Shown piece after piece: positions 49,117 to 59,753 of a DNA stretch of 64,000 nt. The notes below the pieces were generated by a model, which ran no database searches, was not told the origin of the DNA, and saw only the letters and a list, made by a program, of their open reading frames with translations. The DNA is taken from positions 914,067,840 to 914,131,839 of the forward strand of contig NC_081409.1 of NCBI RefSeq assembly GCF_030272615.1, written 5' to 3'. Position 1 is the stretch's first letter, and each line of letters begins with the position of its first letter. This DNA comes from Cryptomeria japonica (taxonomy: Eukaryota; Streptophyta; Pinopsida; Cupressales; Cupressaceae). A program made the position numbers and the translations under genes.

Positions 49117-51764
49117 ATGCCTTCACGATGACTGGAGCGTCCCACGAGGGTTGAGATCCTGCACCAGGCCGTGATTGATGATGAGCCACTGGACGAGGTG
49201 AGTTGACTGAACTTTGACTTTTGATTTTCTGCATTTTGACTTTTCTGTGATCGTATGCGGGCCCTGAAGGCTGACCCGGGGCCCACCCAGGGCGCCATGG
49301 TCCCTGTGGGGCGCCCTGGTCCCCCCAGGGAACCATGGTCCCTGACAAGGGCGCCATGGTCCCTTCAGGGCGCCATGGTCCCTGACAGGGCGCCATGGTC
49401 CCCTCAGGGCGCCATGGTCCCCTCAGGGCGCCATGGTCCCTGACAGGGCGCCATGGTCCCTGACAGGACATTATGGTCCCCAATCAGGGCTTGGCGAGGG
49501 GTTTCAGGACTAGCACACGATGTTCGACAGTTTGCATTAGCGATTTTGATGATTGAGTACTGATTACGGTTATGTTTTTGTGTTGCAGGGCCTTCCGTAC
49601 ATGAGAGAGCATACAGCGGGACATATTCTTCACAGTTTGCGAGATCAGATTCTGCAACTTACTCAGTCAGAGAGAGACACACTGTCGATAGTAGGATTAT
49701 GGTATGTGATCCTCATGCCAGCCATTCGGTTCCATCCTACGATGCTGATGGCATTGATGGAGCGATGGGATCCTGACACATGCACATTTCATCTTCTAGT
49801 AGGGGAGCTGACGATCACACTCGAGGATGTGTACCATATACTTCGTCTGCCTATCAGAGGAGTGACTGTTACATACGCGACTGATCGGTCAGCGGAGGAT
49901 CATCAGAGAGAGTAGGTGTATTGCATAGGGAGAGTCACGTCGAGCGAGACGAGAGGTCGCATCATGGTCAACTGGCTCTTACATCCTACAGGGGAGGTAC
50001 CCCTTCTGAGACGCCTTATGATAGCCATCATAGCACTAGCCGTCTGCCCTAATGGGCGAGGCACGCACATGCATGGGGGTCTCACATGGTGCATCAGAGC
50101 GATGGAGAGACACAGGAGAGTGTATGCTTGGGGTCAGAGTATGCTTGCACATCTCTATCACGACCTTGAGGAGTACATATTTGGACAGGGGTTCAGTTTG
50201 ATGACATGCAAACTTCTGCAGGTGTGGATTTTAGAGCACTTCACATGCACCAGGCCCGTCGGCTTTCCGCTGAGTACATCGAGCGAGCGACCTAGGGTGT
50301 TCGCTTATCCACTTACCAGCGAGTGGAGATTTGGAGATTTGTTATATTGGAGAGTGATTTTTGACAGACTGACAGTCGAGGTGATAGTGTGGAGACCTTA
50401 CCTACGGATGCACAGATGGGATGGGATGGAGAGACAGTTAGCATGCCTACAGAGGAACCGCCTACTGCGGGGATGATATGCACACATCATAGTCCCTTTC
50501 TACTTCAACCGAGTATGGAGGCAGTTCGGGCTAGAGCAGTGTGTTCCAGTTGATGTGCCCATCTATACTCAACACTCGCGGGTCCTTCCCAGACCTAGAG
50601 CAGTAGCGAGACCGACGATAGATGACATCGAGACTACAGACTTAGAGGGATCTGATCAGGATGTAGTCACTGACTACTCTGCAGAGCCTGGAGCATAGCG
50701 CAGGTACGTCTCATGGTTTATGAGATCATATCCAGGTCCTATCTTTCCACCAGATCATCCGACAGGCTATCCAGGCCCATGGAGACATGGAGACCAAGAT
50801 GAGGACCAGGGATCCAGGTCAGAGGAGCCAGAGGAGGGAGAGGGTCATGAGGAGGCGGGAGATCCTGATCCACCTACAGGCGATTAGCCCAGTGCCGAGG
50901 AGGAGGAGGAGGATACAGATAGAGAGGAGGACGAGGGAGATGCAGGTGATGATGCGGATGAGGACGAGGACGAGGATGACGAGGAGGACGAGGAGGAGGA
51001 GGATAGAGATGATGAGGAGGAGTCGGATGCAGCTCCCCACCATTCAGGAGGCGATACCATAGCTCTGGATCCACCTCTTATTCCCCAATAGGGGGAACAT
51101 GAGGCGATATGGAGACCTGTTCCTAGTACCATCTAGCCCACACCCATCATGCACAGATTATTCGAGCGAGGGGAGCCTAGTGGTGCCCAGGCACAGATGC
51201 TACCATATCATGATCCCTACTGGCGTGAGGGAGATCCAGGTATAGTAGTTTTATATTGATTGATTAATGTTTTGATGATATAGAATGGTACTAACAAAAA
51301 ATCTGTTCTATTGCCACAGCTAATGTGCAGGAGTGGCGTTCCTTAATTCAACAGGCAATGACAGACATTTCCATGCTAGCACAGATCCCTAGTTCCTCAC
51401 AGATTGCTTATAGGCCTCAGGGGAATGCGGGTCGGCATGAGGACTTGTTTTCCCCATTCCGAGTATAGGTAGATATATGGAGGGGGAGAGAGAAAGTCCT
51501 ATCAGAGGACCTCCAATAGGCGCGGCAGAGAGAGAGAGAGTCCTATCAGAGGACCTCCAGCAGGCGCGACGAGATCTAGCAGCGGCTCAGGCCGAGGCTA
51601 CCACCTATCACGCGATCCTTATGGATAGGGATTGTAGGAGTTCCTCTCGGAGTCACTCACGGTCTGTATCGCGCTACACACCCATGGTTCCACCTTCACG
51701 GCCAGATCAGGAGGGAGCGTCCAGTCGACACTCTCCAGCCACTAGCCCTAGGGATAGGAGATGA
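49117..51764 (+). pseudogene. Plant mobile domain (PMD) gene, antisense to element G pol, with two introns
   Basis: Exon 1 about 49117-49197 (donor GAG|GTGAGT), intron 49198-49588 (acceptor TTTTTGTGTTGCAG), exon 2 49589-51239, intron 51240-51319 (CCAG|GTATAG to TTGCCACAG), exon 3 51320-51764. Codon phase is kept across both introns. The core reads PTMLMALMERWDPDTCTFHL followed by VGELTITLEDVYHILRLPIR, the hallmark of the PMD family (MAIN/MAIL1-like, PF10536 type). YAHIIVPFYFNRVWRQFGLE is the C-terminal part. Then come a Glu/Asp-rich segment (~50890-51030) and a tail with SEDLQQARRDLAAAQAEATT. TGA in exon 1 (49129), TAG 49913, TGA 50474 and several more stops, plus a ~45-bp duplication with a frameshift near 51480-51570, show it is broken. 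Host PMD proteins act in nuclear silencing and genome maintenance. The role in an element is unknown. Confidence 0.85.
49288..49480 (+). repeat. 19-20-bp minisatellite inside PMD intron 1
   Basis: Eight or nine units of GGGCGCCATGGTCCCTGACA or GGGCGCCATGGTCCCCTCA. The core CCATGGTCCC is partly palindromic. A related unit is present in G's LTRs. Proline/glycine-rich frames across it (49115-49483) are not genes. Confidence 0.92.
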
Positions 51765-52371
51765 TTTTATGATATAAAAGAGAGGTCACATTTTGGATAT
51801 ACAGTGACCTATATTTGTATATGATCCACACATATATATATATATGTATATATACATGCTTCTCTTTTGTCTCAAATGTGTTATCTTTAATGCTTAAAAC
51901 AATGTATATTTTGTTTTGATTAAATCTAATACATCTGGTAAATGTACATGTATGTTCAGAATTTAATTTCCATGTGATTGATTTCTCAATGCTCCATGAT
52001 TAAATTGATACATGTGTGACTTAATTAAATATTTAATCAAGTACTACATTGATGATAGGGAAGAGATATGCATTAAGTCTAAGAATCATATAACTAATGT
52101 GATTTAATTCTGAACTTAAACACAACATGATACGATTCTACTTAACACATAAAGACACTGTATAATATGCTAGCATAATGGAATGTAAATCTTTCACAAT
52201 TTACATAAATGAATTCAAGACAAACCATAAAGTAAGAAGACACGCTTGTCAGGAACGAAGCAATGTAGATTAAACAACATAACATTTAATTCTATTTTGC
52301 TTTAATTAAGAGACACTAACATATTATCCAATGTTGAAGAATTGAAAAGAAGATAGATGAAGAATGAAGAA
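51765..52371. other. Spacer between convergent PMD gene and element G pol
   Basis: AT-rich and non-coding, with an (AT)n-rich stretch CACATATATATATATATGTA at about 51829. It presumably holds the 3' ends of both transcription units. Confidence 0.7.
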
Positions 52372-52674
52372 TTAAGCATGATATCTACGCAAGTGCATAG
52401 CATTGATAGGTTCTTTAAGAGGCGTACCATCCACATCCGCTATTTTGTAAGCACCTGATCCATAATCCTCAATAACGATATATGGTCCAAGCCAATTAGG
52501 ACTAAATTTTCCCTTTTCTGCAGGCAAGGCATTCACATTGCGCTGATTCTCATAGAGAACTAAGTCACCTACTGAGAAGGAACGTTGAATAACCTTATCA
52601 TTATAGCTTCGTTGTAGAGTTTTGTGATACGCTTGAATATGCTCAAGAGCTTTTATACGTTGTTCATCAAGCAT
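52372..52674 (-). pseudogene. Element G integrase C-terminal segment
   Basis: 100 open residues after TAG 52681, in the same frame as 52681-55560: HIQAYHKTLQRSYNDKVIQ, FSVGDLVLYENQ, KGKFSPNWLGPYIVIEDYGS and INAMHLRRYHA. This is the usual Gypsy integrase C-terminal region, and the stop at 52372 is the natural end of the polyprotein. Confidence 0.88.
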
Positions 52675-52680
52675 CTCAAG

Positions 52681-55560
52681 CTATTGAAGTCGTTGTTCTC
52701 TATAAGAGTCATCATCTACTATACCTTTGAGAGAAACCCTAAGTGATGGAATCTCTAATTCTAAAGGCATAATAGCATCAGCACCATAAACAAGATTATA
52801 AGGAGTAGTTCCTGTAGCAATTCGTACACTCATTCGGTAGGCCCAAAGAGCATAGATTAGCTGGTTACTCCAATCCTTACCATGCTTATTCATGGTTTTG
52901 CGAAGAATTTGTTCAATTATCTTATTGGATGATTCGGCTTGACCATTTGACTGAGGATAGTATGGTGTAGAAAATCGATGTTTGATATGATACTTCTCGA
53001 GGAATTTCTTCACATCCTTGTTCTTAAATGATGTCCCATTATCTGAGATTATAGTAGAAGGTATCCCGAATCGAGAAATGATGTTTTCTAGAAGAAATTG
53101 ACAAATCACTTCAGCAGTGGTAGAGCGAAGGGGAATAGCTTCTACCCACTTCGTAAAGTAATCTGTTGCGGTTATAATGAAGGTGTGTCCTTGAGATGAA
53201 GGAGGAGAGATTTTACCAATAAGATCCAAACCCCATGCAGAAAAAGGCCAAGAAGCTACTTGAGAACAGAGTTCTTGGGCAGGAGCATGAATCAGATTAT
53301 TGTGTTGTTGACATTGATGACAATTTTTAACAAATGAAAAGGAATCCTTCTGCATAGTTTGCCAATAGTATCCCATACGAAGCAATCTATGAACCAAGGA
53401 TTTGCCCCAAAAATGCCCCCCACAGGCACCTGAATGTGCCTCTTCAAGAGCAACAGGGATTTCCGACTTGTTAAGACAACAAAGGAGAAGACCATCATAA
53501 CCCCTTTGGTAAAGGACATTAGAAAGAATGATATACCTAGCAGACAGCTTGCGGATTCTAGCCCTAGTGTTCCTATTAGCGGAATCAGGAAAGGTACCAT
53601 CGGTCAAATATCTTATGATATGCGAGTACCATTCATCTGAGTCTATAAAATCACAACATGTTACCAAGCTAGAATCGTCTACAATAGCTGGAGAAATAAG
53701 GTTGTGAATAACCAATTTAAGATCAACCACAGGGTCCTCTAAAGATACAAGAGAGGCCACACATGCCATTGCATCCGCATGTCGATTATCTTTTCGAGGA
53801 ACAGGTTCCATAGTATAAGAATCGAAATTTTGTAATAAAGAGATAGCAAGGTCTTTATATTGTGATAATTTGTCTTGTTTTGCTTGATATATTCCTGTTA
53901 CTTGTCTTATAATCAATTGTGAATCTCCATAGATATGTATGTGTTTTATATTCAGAGCTAAGGCTGCTTTTATTCCTGCTATAAGAGCCTCATACTCAGC
54001 AATGTTATTGGTACACAGGAAATTTAGACGATAGGATAAGGGAATGGGTTTCTTTGTAGGAGAAATCAGAACAACACCTGCCCCCGATCCTGTACAACAT
54101 TTAGAGCCATCAAAGTATAACTCCCAAGTTTCATCTTTCTCTATAGAAAGAATGAAGTCATCAGGAAAAGACTCAGGGTTAGGGAAGGAGAAAGGTGAAG
54201 GGGCCTCAACTAAGTGATCGGTCAACGCTTGTCCTTTAATTGCTCTTTGTGAAACAAATTTAAGGTCAAATTCAATTAACATCATAACCCACTTAGCTAG
54301 ACGTCCTGATAAATTAGTTTTAGAGAAAAGATGCTTCAAAGGATCAAACTTTACCATGACATGGACTTCTGAATTCAAAAGATAATGTCTCAATTTCTGA
54401 GTCGCAAATACCAAGGCCAAGCATTGTCTTTCTATCACAGAATATCGGGTCTCATAATCGAGTAAGGTATGACTTATGTAATAAACTGGACATTCCTTAC
54501 CATCTTTATCATGTTGTGCCAACAATGCTGTGAGAGCATGAGAGGAAGCAGCTGTATACAAAAGGAAGGGTTTAGAAGGTTCGGTAGGTTGGAGAATAGG
54601 AGGACTAGCCAAATACACTTTTAAATCTTCAAATGCTTGCTGACAATCCTCATTCCATTGAAAAGTGATATCCTTTTTAAGAAGTTGAGTAAAAGGAAAG
54701 GTACGATCCGTAAGCTGAGACACAAACCTACGAATAGCTTGAATCTTTCCTTGTAAGCTTTTAAGTTGAGACACATTTCTAGGAGGTGGCATGTTGACAA
54801 TAGCATCTATTTTCTTAGTATCCACCTCAATCCCACGATGTGAAACTATGAACCCTAATAGTTTTCCACTATCCACACCAAAAACACATTTGCGGGGATT
54901 CAAGCACATGTGATATTTATGAATTCTTTCAAAGATTTGACGAAGGATTTTAACATGATCCATGCGAAGAAAGGATTTGGCCAAAATATCATCAACATAA
55001 TCCTCTAAAATCTTATGCATATAATCATGAAAGATAAGGGTCATCGCTCGTTGATAAGTTGCACCGGCATTTTTAAGTCCAAAAGGCATCATTATCCAGC
55101 AAAACGTACCCCAAGGAGTGGTGAAAGCAGTTTTGAATTGATCTTGAGGGTTAATAAAAATTTGATTGTAGCCTGAAAAACCATCCATGAAGGATAACAA
55201 GGCATGTCCTGCCGTAGAATCAACTATCATGTCAATGTTTGGAAGAGGGAAATCATCTTTTAAAGAAGCCTTATTTAGATCCTGAAAGTCGGTACACATT
55301 CTTATTTTGTTGTCTGGTTTAGCCATAGCGACAATATTTGAAATCCATGGGGAATAGTCAATAGGGCGGATAAACCCAGCCTCCAATAATTTTTCAATCT
55401 CAGCCTTAACAAGCAGAGCCACCTTAGGATTCATTTTTCGAATCTTTTGTTTCACGGGCTTAGCATCAGGAATTAAGACAATATTATGAGTAACGATCTT
55501 AGGATCTATACTAGGCATGTCAGAATATGCCCAAGCAAAGATCTCAGGGAATTCATGCAA
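52681..55560 (-). CDS. Element G pol: RT, RNase H, archaeal-type RNase H, integrase
   Basis: 959 open residues. RT at about 30-215 with MCTDFQDLNKASLKDDF, FMDGFSGYNQI (motif A Asp intact) and YVDD at 188-191. The Gypsy RNase H starts LLYTAASSHALTALL and lacks the catalytic Asp. An archaeal-type RNase H at ~478-600 is intact (YFDGSKCCTGSGAG, NNIAEYEALIAGI, YGDSQLI, NRHADAMA). Integrase: AHSGACGGHF and CHQCQQH zinc site, WGLDLIGK, SDNGTSF and GQAESSNK, so D-D-E complete. Domain order RT-gRNH-aRNH-INT is that described for Tat. TAG stops at 55579 and 52681 bound this open stretch. Confidence 0.95.
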   Translation of the reverse strand: MHEFPEIFAWAYSDMPSIDPKIVTHNIVLIPDAKPVKQKIRKMNPKVALLVKAEIEKLLEAGFIRPIDYSPWISNIVAMAKPDNKIRMCTDFQDLNKASLKDDFPLPNIDMIVDSTAGHALLSFMDGFSGYNQIFINPQDQFKTAFTTPWGTFCWIMMPFGLKNAGATYQRAMTLIFHDYMHKILEDYVDDILAKSFLRMDHVKILRQIFERIHKYHMCLNPRKCVFGVDSGKLLGFIVSHRGIEVDTKKIDAIVNMPPPRNVSQLKSLQGKIQAIRRFVSQLTDRTFPFTQLLKKDITFQWNEDCQQAFEDLKVYLASPPILQPTEPSKPFLLYTAASSHALTALLAQHDKDGKECPVYYISHTLLDYETRYSVIERQCLALVFATQKLRHYLLNSEVHVMVKFDPLKHLFSKTNLSGRLAKWVMMLIEFDLKFVSQRAIKGQALTDHLVEAPSPFSFPNPESFPDDFILSIEKDETWELYFDGSKCCTGSGAGVVLISPTKKPIPLSYRLNFLCTNNIAEYEALIAGIKAALALNIKHIHIYGDSQLIIRQVTGIYQAKQDKLSQYKDLAISLLQNFDSYTMEPVPRKDNRHADAMACVASLVSLEDPVVDLKLVIHNLISPAIVDDSSLVTCCDFIDSDEWYSHIIRYLTDGTFPDSANRNTRARIRKLSARYIILSNVLYQRGYDGLLLCCLNKSEIPVALEEAHSGACGGHFWGKSLVHRLLRMGYYWQTMQKDSFSFVKNCHQCQQHNNLIHAPAQELCSQVASWPFSAWGLDLIGKISPPSSQGHTFIITATDYFTKWVEAIPLRSTTAEVICQFLLENIISRFGIPSTIISDNGTSFKNKDVKKFLEKYHIKHRFSTPYYPQSNGQAESSNKIIEQILRKTMNKHGKDWSNQLIYALWAYRMSVRIATGTTPYNLVYGADAIMPLELEIPSLRVSLKGIVDDDSYREQRLQ

Positions 55561-55578
55561 TAGTTCTTCATATTGTTT

Positions 55579-56427
55579 CTATTCCTCTTCATCCAAACAT
55601 TTCCCAATTTTAATGACTTTCTCTTTATTGCAAGGATCCATCTTAACATCAATGGTGTCACTTATGAGAAGATTACTTTGTTGAGGAATATCCTTTAACT
55701 GAGGGAATTCTTTCACAATCTCGTCATTATCAATCTCTTTTCCAAAATAGGCTTCAGTGTTCAAACAATAAGGGAGTCCCCTATTGTGATGATAACGAGG
55801 AAGAGTGTCATAGGCTCCCAAGATCTCAGCTAAAGCATCGTCGGTAGGGAAGACATCCAAAGCACAGGCACACGAAGGATCCCCATCAATATACTCAGGA
55901 TGTTGTATTGATAAAGATGTAGAGATAGCATTAACACTAATGCATGGTCTTTTAGAAGCTTTAGTACGTTTGCAGGGATTAAAGCCAAGTCCAAAGGCAT
56001 AATTGTGAAAATTAGTCTCTAGAGGAACTCTTATCCCTTGTTCATGAGCACCACAACCTTTTCCATGATACCCATGCTTAGCAAAAATGCAAAAACCACG
56101 ACCATAACGATCAGCCATTTCAGGAAGAGAAGGTGGTTTTTCATAAGACAAAGAATCAAACTCTTCATAATTAGAGATGTGAGGAGAAGAAGTTTGAGAG
56201 GCGGCCACAAAATTATTACTCGTAGATTCAGGTAAGGTTGATTGATTTTTAGTTTCTTCTTTCTTTTCAACTTTATGATTTTCAGCTTCTTCCTTCTTTT
56301 CAACTTTAATTTCTCTAGAAGGAACCTTATATTCACCCACAAAGGTAGGATTAAAATCAAGGGATCCCCAATCGTCGTCTTCGAGGATCTTCCCAGGATC
56401 AAAATCCTTCTTATGTGTAGTTTCAAG
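55579..56427 (-). pseudogene. Element G protease-RT linker
   Basis: Same frame as the flanking pieces, between TGA 56428 and TAG 55579. Charged repeats (VEKKEEAENHKVEKKEE) are followed by a conserved-looking segment with MADRYGRGFCIFAKHGYHGK and GLPYCLNTEAYFG, as in other Tat polyproteins ahead of RT. No enzymatic motif. An overlapping frame at 56031-56498 is a shadow. Confidence 0.85.
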
Positions 56428-57969
56428 TCAAGAAGAATCTTCTCCAAGAACTCTAGACTCGTCCAAAGAATTTTGATCATCGGAGAGTGAGGATTCACCG
56501 ATAGGTATCTTATTTAAAGATTCATCACTAGATGAGGATGGCTTAGAAGAACCCCCCTTAGAAGTGGATGTTTGCAAACAAGCTTGAAAATTAGTATCAC
56601 CTATCAAGGTATATGTCTTATTGTTATAAATAAATTTAACTTGTCTATGCAATGTAGAAGGGACAACTTGCATACTGTGAATCCAAGGTCTCCCCAGTAG
56701 CAAGTTGTACGTTAGATTTCCCGACATAACATGGATAGGTGTAGGAAAAGTAACAGGCCCCACTGTGATGGGTAAGGTGATAGTACCTAATGAAGTTTTA
56801 GCCACATTATCAAAGCCTCGAATAGGACGAGAGTCCGGTTCAATTAAGGATGTATCCACAGTCATCTTATGCAAAAGATTAATGCTACACACATTAAGAC
56901 CAGAGCCATTATCTACTAGTGTTCGCCTTATAGCAGTGTCTTTCATGATAACCACAATCATCAAGGGATCATATTGTTGTTGGATTTCACTAGTAGGCAA
57001 CTCATCTTGGGTAAACACAATTTGAGCTTTAGGATTCATCACAGAGTTAACCAAAGATGCTATATTACTAGATGTATTCGGTGGAGGAACATTCAAATCT
57101 TTCAAGGCATCTTGTAACATTCCATGATGAGCGGCAGAAGTTTGAATCAAATCCCAAAGAGATATCTTAGCAGGGGTAGCTTTAAGTTGTTCTATGAGAT
57201 CATATTCCTTTCCAAGAACTTGTGAAATACGGGGAGCTTGTGGAAGAATCGGTTGAGGATTCGGAAGAGAAACTAGGATAACAGGAGGAGGACTAGGTTG
57301 CCTATTATTTCTGGTATGATAAGTATGGGCAACCGCATGATAACTCTCTCTAGTTATTTGCTTGGCATAATTATAAGGACTTATAGGTTTTCTTCCTTGC
57401 ACAGTGATGATTGGTTTATTCGGAGTACGAAAGGAATCATGATCATACCCTCCTTGGACAGTAAGGAGAGGTGACTTAGAAACTTGAAAGGTGGGAGAAG
57501 GATAAGCTCCTTGGACTTCAAAGAGAGGCTTTTTATGCTCATTCAAGTTTATCATGTTAACTAATTTAGAAGTTTTGTTCTTGTTTGAAGATTTCGATAA
57601 AGCCACAAAGTCATCAAGAGCATCATCCAACAAAGCATGATCATATCTATTGAAAGGTTTATCTTTTGATTCAAAAGGAGACATCTCCTCATAGAGGGGA
57701 TTGGTGAAAACAACCATGTTACTAGATTTAGTGGAAGAGTTGATAGGAATGTACCCTTGAGAGGACTCATTCAACTTATCTTTCTCATCACAACGAAATG
57801 GCATAGTAACAAGGTTTATGAGTTTTTGGTAAAATGAAGGTTTGGCATCTTTAGGGTTTAAAAACTCATCTAAAGCTTCATTTAATTCATCTTGGCTATA
57901 CTCATAATAATCATCGAAAGCATGAACATTTTGCAAATAAAAATCTGACATTTTGAAAAGATTACACAA
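56428..57969 (-). CDS. Element G gag-protease region (no recognisable capsid)
   Basis: 513 residues; ATG at 57969 or, more likely, the internal MSDFYLQN start six codons later. The N-terminal ~230 residues are acidic and hold three related segments (PLFEVQGAYPSPTF, PLLTVQGGYDHDSF, PIITVQGRKPISPY). Then come YDLIEQLKATPAKISLWDLI, the segment that precedes protease in Tat/Ogre elements, and the protease: RRTLVDNGSGLNVC (DNG in place of the usual DTG) and YNLLLGRPWIHSM. No capsid motifs (EWF, W..F...F) or zinc finger are seen, and only ~150 bp separates the start from the LTR. Ends at TGA 56428. Confidence 0.88.
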   Translation of the reverse strand: MCNLFKMSDFYLQNVHAFDDYYEYSQDELNEALDEFLNPKDAKPSFYQKLINLVTMPFRCDEKDKLNESSQGYIPINSSTKSSNMVVFTNPLYEEMSPFESKDKPFNRYDHALLDDALDDFVALSKSSNKNKTSKLVNMINLNEHKKPLFEVQGAYPSPTFQVSKSPLLTVQGGYDHDSFRTPNKPIITVQGRKPISPYNYAKQITRESYHAVAHTYHTRNNRQPSPPPVILVSLPNPQPILPQAPRISQVLGKEYDLIEQLKATPAKISLWDLIQTSAAHHGMLQDALKDLNVPPPNTSSNIASLVNSVMNPKAQIVFTQDELPTSEIQQQYDPLMIVVIMKDTAIRRTLVDNGSGLNVCSINLLHKMTVDTSLIEPDSRPIRGFDNVAKTSLGTITLPITVGPVTFPTPIHVMSGNLTYNLLLGRPWIHSMQVVPSTLHRQVKFIYNNKTYTLIGDTNFQACLQTSTSKGGSSKPSSSSDESLNKIPIGESSLSDDQNSLDESRVLGEDSS

Positions 57970-58100
57970 AACTTAAACACCCAATGCAAAGAAACACACT
58001 TTTTTTTTTTCTTTTTCTTTTTAATGAAAATGAAATGAAAACACACTAAATCTAGATCTAGATCTAACAAATGCAATGCAAGAGGAAGCAATGATAGATT

Positions 58101-58116
58101 CACGTCGGGTTCACCA
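58101..58116 (-). promoter_or_regulatory. Element G primer-binding site
   Basis: Minus strand TGGTGAACCCGACGTG, a few bases after the LTR end. A recognisable plant Gypsy PBS, but I cannot assign the tRNA with certainty. Confidence 0.75.
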
Positions 58117-58119
58117 AAA

Positions 58120-59748
58120 TGTGTGGGGGGAAAAGTGAGACTAGGTTAACATGCCCTAATCCTGCCTTTTGACACACATTACGGAATACGAAAGAGCCTA
58201 GAGATATTGCACAATTGGCTACTTCTTTTGGTGAAAGAGAGAGCCACGGGATATCTATTAGGATTTCTATTCCCTTGTTGAAATTGTAAGATCAAGTAAT
58301 GCAAGTTCAAACCCTAATCCCAAAATGCAAGTATGAACTAATAACAAGATTGCAGAATTGAGATTAAACAATGAACAACTGTAAATACAAGGATGAAATA
58401 AGAATGCAGATGTGTACCCGGAGTCAAAATCGGACTGAAAATGTGCGGGACGGGGGCGTGGGCGCCACTGTCCTGAAAACTTCATCGGAAACTACTGTTC
58501 TGCACTCTGGAACACTGTCGGAAAGCTCTCTGAAAGTTGTCTGTCCGGAGGACCAGGGCGCCCAGTGCCTCTGTCCCAGGGACCAAGGCGCCCAGCGCCC
58601 CTGTCCTGGTCTTCTGCTCTGCAATTTGATACAGAGTGCTGTCTCGACTTTCTCTCTCCGGATCTGTATCCCGCGACGTCGTCTGAATCCCGAAACCTGC
58701 AATGATATCTGAAAAAGGGTGTATGGGCGGCTATATAGGGTTTTTCCTTAGTCAAACCCCCGCTTCGGTGATTTCCACCTCCATGAATAGCCAAGTTGTT
58801 TTGTAAAATGTATTGTGTGTGCAGACCTAGTGTGTGTGCAAGGTCCTAAAATGCAAGAAAGCAAACTAGAGCAACCTAGAAAGTAAACCCTAATTGCTTG
58901 TAAATGATAACGTAAATGCTCTAAATCAAGATGCAAAGTGATCTAAAGCATGAATAAATGATGTATTGAAGCTTATGTAAAGACATGAAAACAACATGAA
59001 ATCATACCCAACCCTCAAGGGAGGAGTACAAGCCAATCTTCAGTCGGTAATCTCCTATTGTTCTTCAATGTCTTCCAAGCCCTAAATGGATGAATGGAAT
59101 TGATAAATGCTTGATAGAGGGATGTTGTAAGATGTTGAAGTCTTCAAAGATCTGCTCTTTCGCTGCATATGAAGTTCCTGAAAACAAAGATCCGATCCTT
59201 TCAAATGAAGAAAGAGAGCTCTTATGTATGAAACCCTAGGTCGCAATTTCGTCTTTTGGCCGACCTAGAGATTGAATATCCCACCAATTTCTTGGGGTTA
59301 AGCTTTATTTTATGATTGGATCGCGCTCCTAAAATTTTGGGAAAAATGTCCGGGACCGTGTGCACTCCGGGCGCCACGGTCCCGACAACTTTTCACCAAA
59401 TTTTCAGGACCGTCAGATATGATGATTTTAGAGAGAATCCTGAAGTTACAGGTGATTTCGAAATGTTTTGACCTCCGAAATCAAGCCCCCAAGCTCAGAA
59501 TAGGGCCTAATTAGGGTTTTTGATTAAGTGATGTATTGGAAGAATAAAATGAAAGGGGCACACTTTAATGAAAGGGGCCAACTTTGTGATGTGGAAAATG
59601 GTGAAATAGAACCTTTAGACCTAATTAATTCGATTAATTAAGTGCTAAAGGGGAAATGCCATGCAAAGTGCAACTGCGCCAAGGCAGGTGCTAAACTAGG
59701 TGTTAAATTGTACTGCTTTAGCAAGTGCGTACAATTTATGACGCTACA
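58120..59748 (-). repeat. Element G 5' LTR (right copy)
   Basis: 1,629 bp, differing from the left copy only at scattered single bases. TATA box at 58731-58739. Short frames read across the GC-rich U5 segment (58371-58794) are not genes. Confidence 0.95.
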
Positions 59749-59753
59749 GTGGC

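Larger units (their letters stand above)
46907..59748 (-). mobile_element. Element G: young Tat/Ogre-type Gypsy retrotransposon with antisense PMD gene
   Basis: LTRs 46907-48535 and 58120-59748 are both exactly 1,629 bp, with TSD GTGGC (46902-46906 and 59749-59753). On the minus strand: LTR, PBS, protease-RT-RNase H-RNase H-integrase in one frame with only three stops, then on the + strand a PMD gene converging on pol, then PPT and LTR. It inserted into F's interior. Antisense accessory genes near the 3' LTR are known in Tat-lineage elements. The capsid domain is not recognisable. Confidence 0.94.

Noticed and set aside
49115-49483. Trp-Arg-Pro repeat ORFs on both strands at 49115-49483
   Set aside because: They are read from the intronic minisatellite.
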